Shown: in pieces, positions 7,263 through 7,275 of the stretch
Position numbering within the stretch: the stretch's first letter is position 1
Layout: each line of letters opens with the position of its first letter
Source of the DNA: Chloroflexota bacterium
GTDB lineage: Bacteria; Chloroflexota; Anaerolineae; Promineifilales; Promineifilaceae
Assembly: GCA_008501785.1 (NCBI GenBank)
Contig: QQUD01000364.1
Span: 1-7,275 of the forward strand
Direction: 5' to 3'
Length of the DNA: 7,275 nt
The notes under the pieces: model-generated
What the model saw: the letters and a program-made list of their open reading frames with translations, nothing else
Database searches by the model: none
What the model was told of the DNA's origin: nothing
Program-made: the position numbers and the translations under genes

Positions 7263-7275
7263 ATTATTTTCTTCA

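Overview
The window looks like bacterial chromosome of roughly even base composition. It holds the 3' end of a nonribosomal peptide synthetase (NRPS) gene on the + strand, facing two secreted-protein genes on the - strand. The best guess for the host is Chloroflexota (Anaerolineae/Ardenticatenia-like). This rests on two recalled similarities: both secreted proteins end in a short 'YLPLI'-type tail, and a broken small gene carries a 'DDPDAALAWLEALA' segment of a kind I remember from that phylum. Neither was searched, so the placement is an inference.

Layout. Bases 1-2835 (+) encode the end of a condensation domain, a complete adenylation domain, a carrier domain and a type I thioesterase, which is the last module of an NRPS assembly line. 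The gene is open at the left edge. Seven bases downstream lies a small membrane-protein reading frame (2843-3187, +) that appears broken by two small indels. A GATC-rich imperfect hairpin of about 31 bp (3202-3276) fills the gap between the convergent transcription units. On the - strand, 3294-5054 encodes an exported right-handed beta-helix protein with a C-terminal fibronectin-III-like domain, and 5191-7149 encodes an exported FG-GAP/VCBS beta-propeller with a DUF11-like domain. An AT-rich block of direct and inverted repeats (5087-5171) separates these two genes. Bases 7150-7275 are the leader of the propeller gene and contain two inverted repeats.

How the parts may work together. The NRPS module would activate an amino acid, possibly alpha-aminoadipate-like judging from its pocket residues, load it on the carrier serine and release the finished peptide through the thioesterase. 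The two secreted proteins are co-directional, share the same C-terminal tail and probably act outside the cell, on a surface or on polysaccharide. Nothing in the sequence ties them to the NRPS product, and the hairpin near 3240 looks like the boundary between the two units.

The most unusual signal is not a gene. The 8-bp palindrome ACGGCCGT occurs nine times in 7.3 kb, where about 0.1 would be expected by chance. It appears in all three long genes, in both orientations of transcription and in different reading frames, resembling the HIP1 palindrome of cyanobacteria in behaviour though not in sequence.
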